Source: Lachnospiraceae bacterium (lineage in GTDB: Bacteria; Bacillota; Clostridia; Lachnospirales; Lachnospiraceae). From it: DNA of 5,556 nt. The DNA lies in NCBI GenBank assembly GCA_021200345.1, contig JAJQGR010000015.1, positions 1 to 5,556 of the forward strand. The letters are read 5' to 3'. A program made the position numbers and the translations under genes. The notes beneath the pieces are model-generated. The model was not told the origin of the DNA. It saw nothing but the letters and a program-made list of their open reading frames with translations, and did not search any database. Positions within the stretch are counted from its first letter, which is position 1; each line of letters opens with the position of its first letter. Below, one piece after another: positions 5,497 to 5,556 of this stretch.

Positions 5497-5556
5497 GCAA
5501 GGAATCGCAATAAACCTGATCAATTGTTACTATTCACGGCCAATCTGAGGCAAAGC

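Noticed and set aside
5445..5530. Repeated ACAATTGA upstream of and within the rplS leader
   Set aside because: Eight bases around a palindromic core, two copies only; this can arise by chance in AT-rich spacer DNA.
5497..5556. Tail of an upstream gene such as trmD
   Set aside because: Only about nine codons before a stop in the best frame, with no recognisable C-terminal motif.

Overview
The window looks like a chromosomal segment of a spore-forming, anaerobic-type Firmicute, most likely a Lachnospiraceae-like clostridium. This is inferred from the protein sequences (CotJ spore-coat proteins, RbgA, two Gram-positive-type signal peptidases), the purine-rich Shine-Dalgarno sites before most genes, and the gene order. 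No database search was possible.

Region 1 (1 to about 896, + strand): the right-hand end of an integrated mobile element. It carries the C-terminal 263 codons of a large serine recombinase. An 89-base structured end follows, with an imperfect 20-bp direct repeat flanking a 12-bp inverted repeat.

Region 2 (about 896-1798, - strand): a cotJA-cotJB-cotJC spore-coat operon behind a promoter resembling mother-cell (sigma-K/sigma-E) promoters. The element has cut cotJC in mid-gene. The first half of the manganese-catalase-like protein is intact, then reads into element DNA and stops after six codons at most. The recombinase gene and the interrupted gene converge. This resembles the sigK 'skin' and other sporulation intervening elements, and cotJC might be rebuilt by excision in the mother cell. 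The left end of the element and the missing 3' half of cotJC lie outside the window, so excision is a hypothesis.

Region 3 (1836-5496, - strand): a compact housekeeping cluster, in transcription order rplS, lepB (copy 1), rnhB, rbgA/ylqF, lepB (copy 2), yraN. Most gaps are short or overlapping (2 nt between lepB-1 and rnhB, 21 nt between rnhB and rbgA, a 14-nt overlap between rbgA and lepB-2, 37 nt between lepB-2 and yraN). rplS has its own strong sigma-A-type promoter, a roughly 70-nt leader, and a Rho-independent terminator before lepB-1. The cluster combines ribosome-linked functions (L19, the 50S assembly GTPase), RNase HII and protein secretion. yraN seems to have lost its last codons to an in-frame TGA at the position where relatives usually have Trp.

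No stretch longer than 300 bases lacks a gene. The last 60 bases (5497-5556), upstream of the rplS promoter, hold nothing I can identify. A short open stretch there on the - strand, ending with TAG near 5530, could be the tail of an upstream gene, but it is too short to name.
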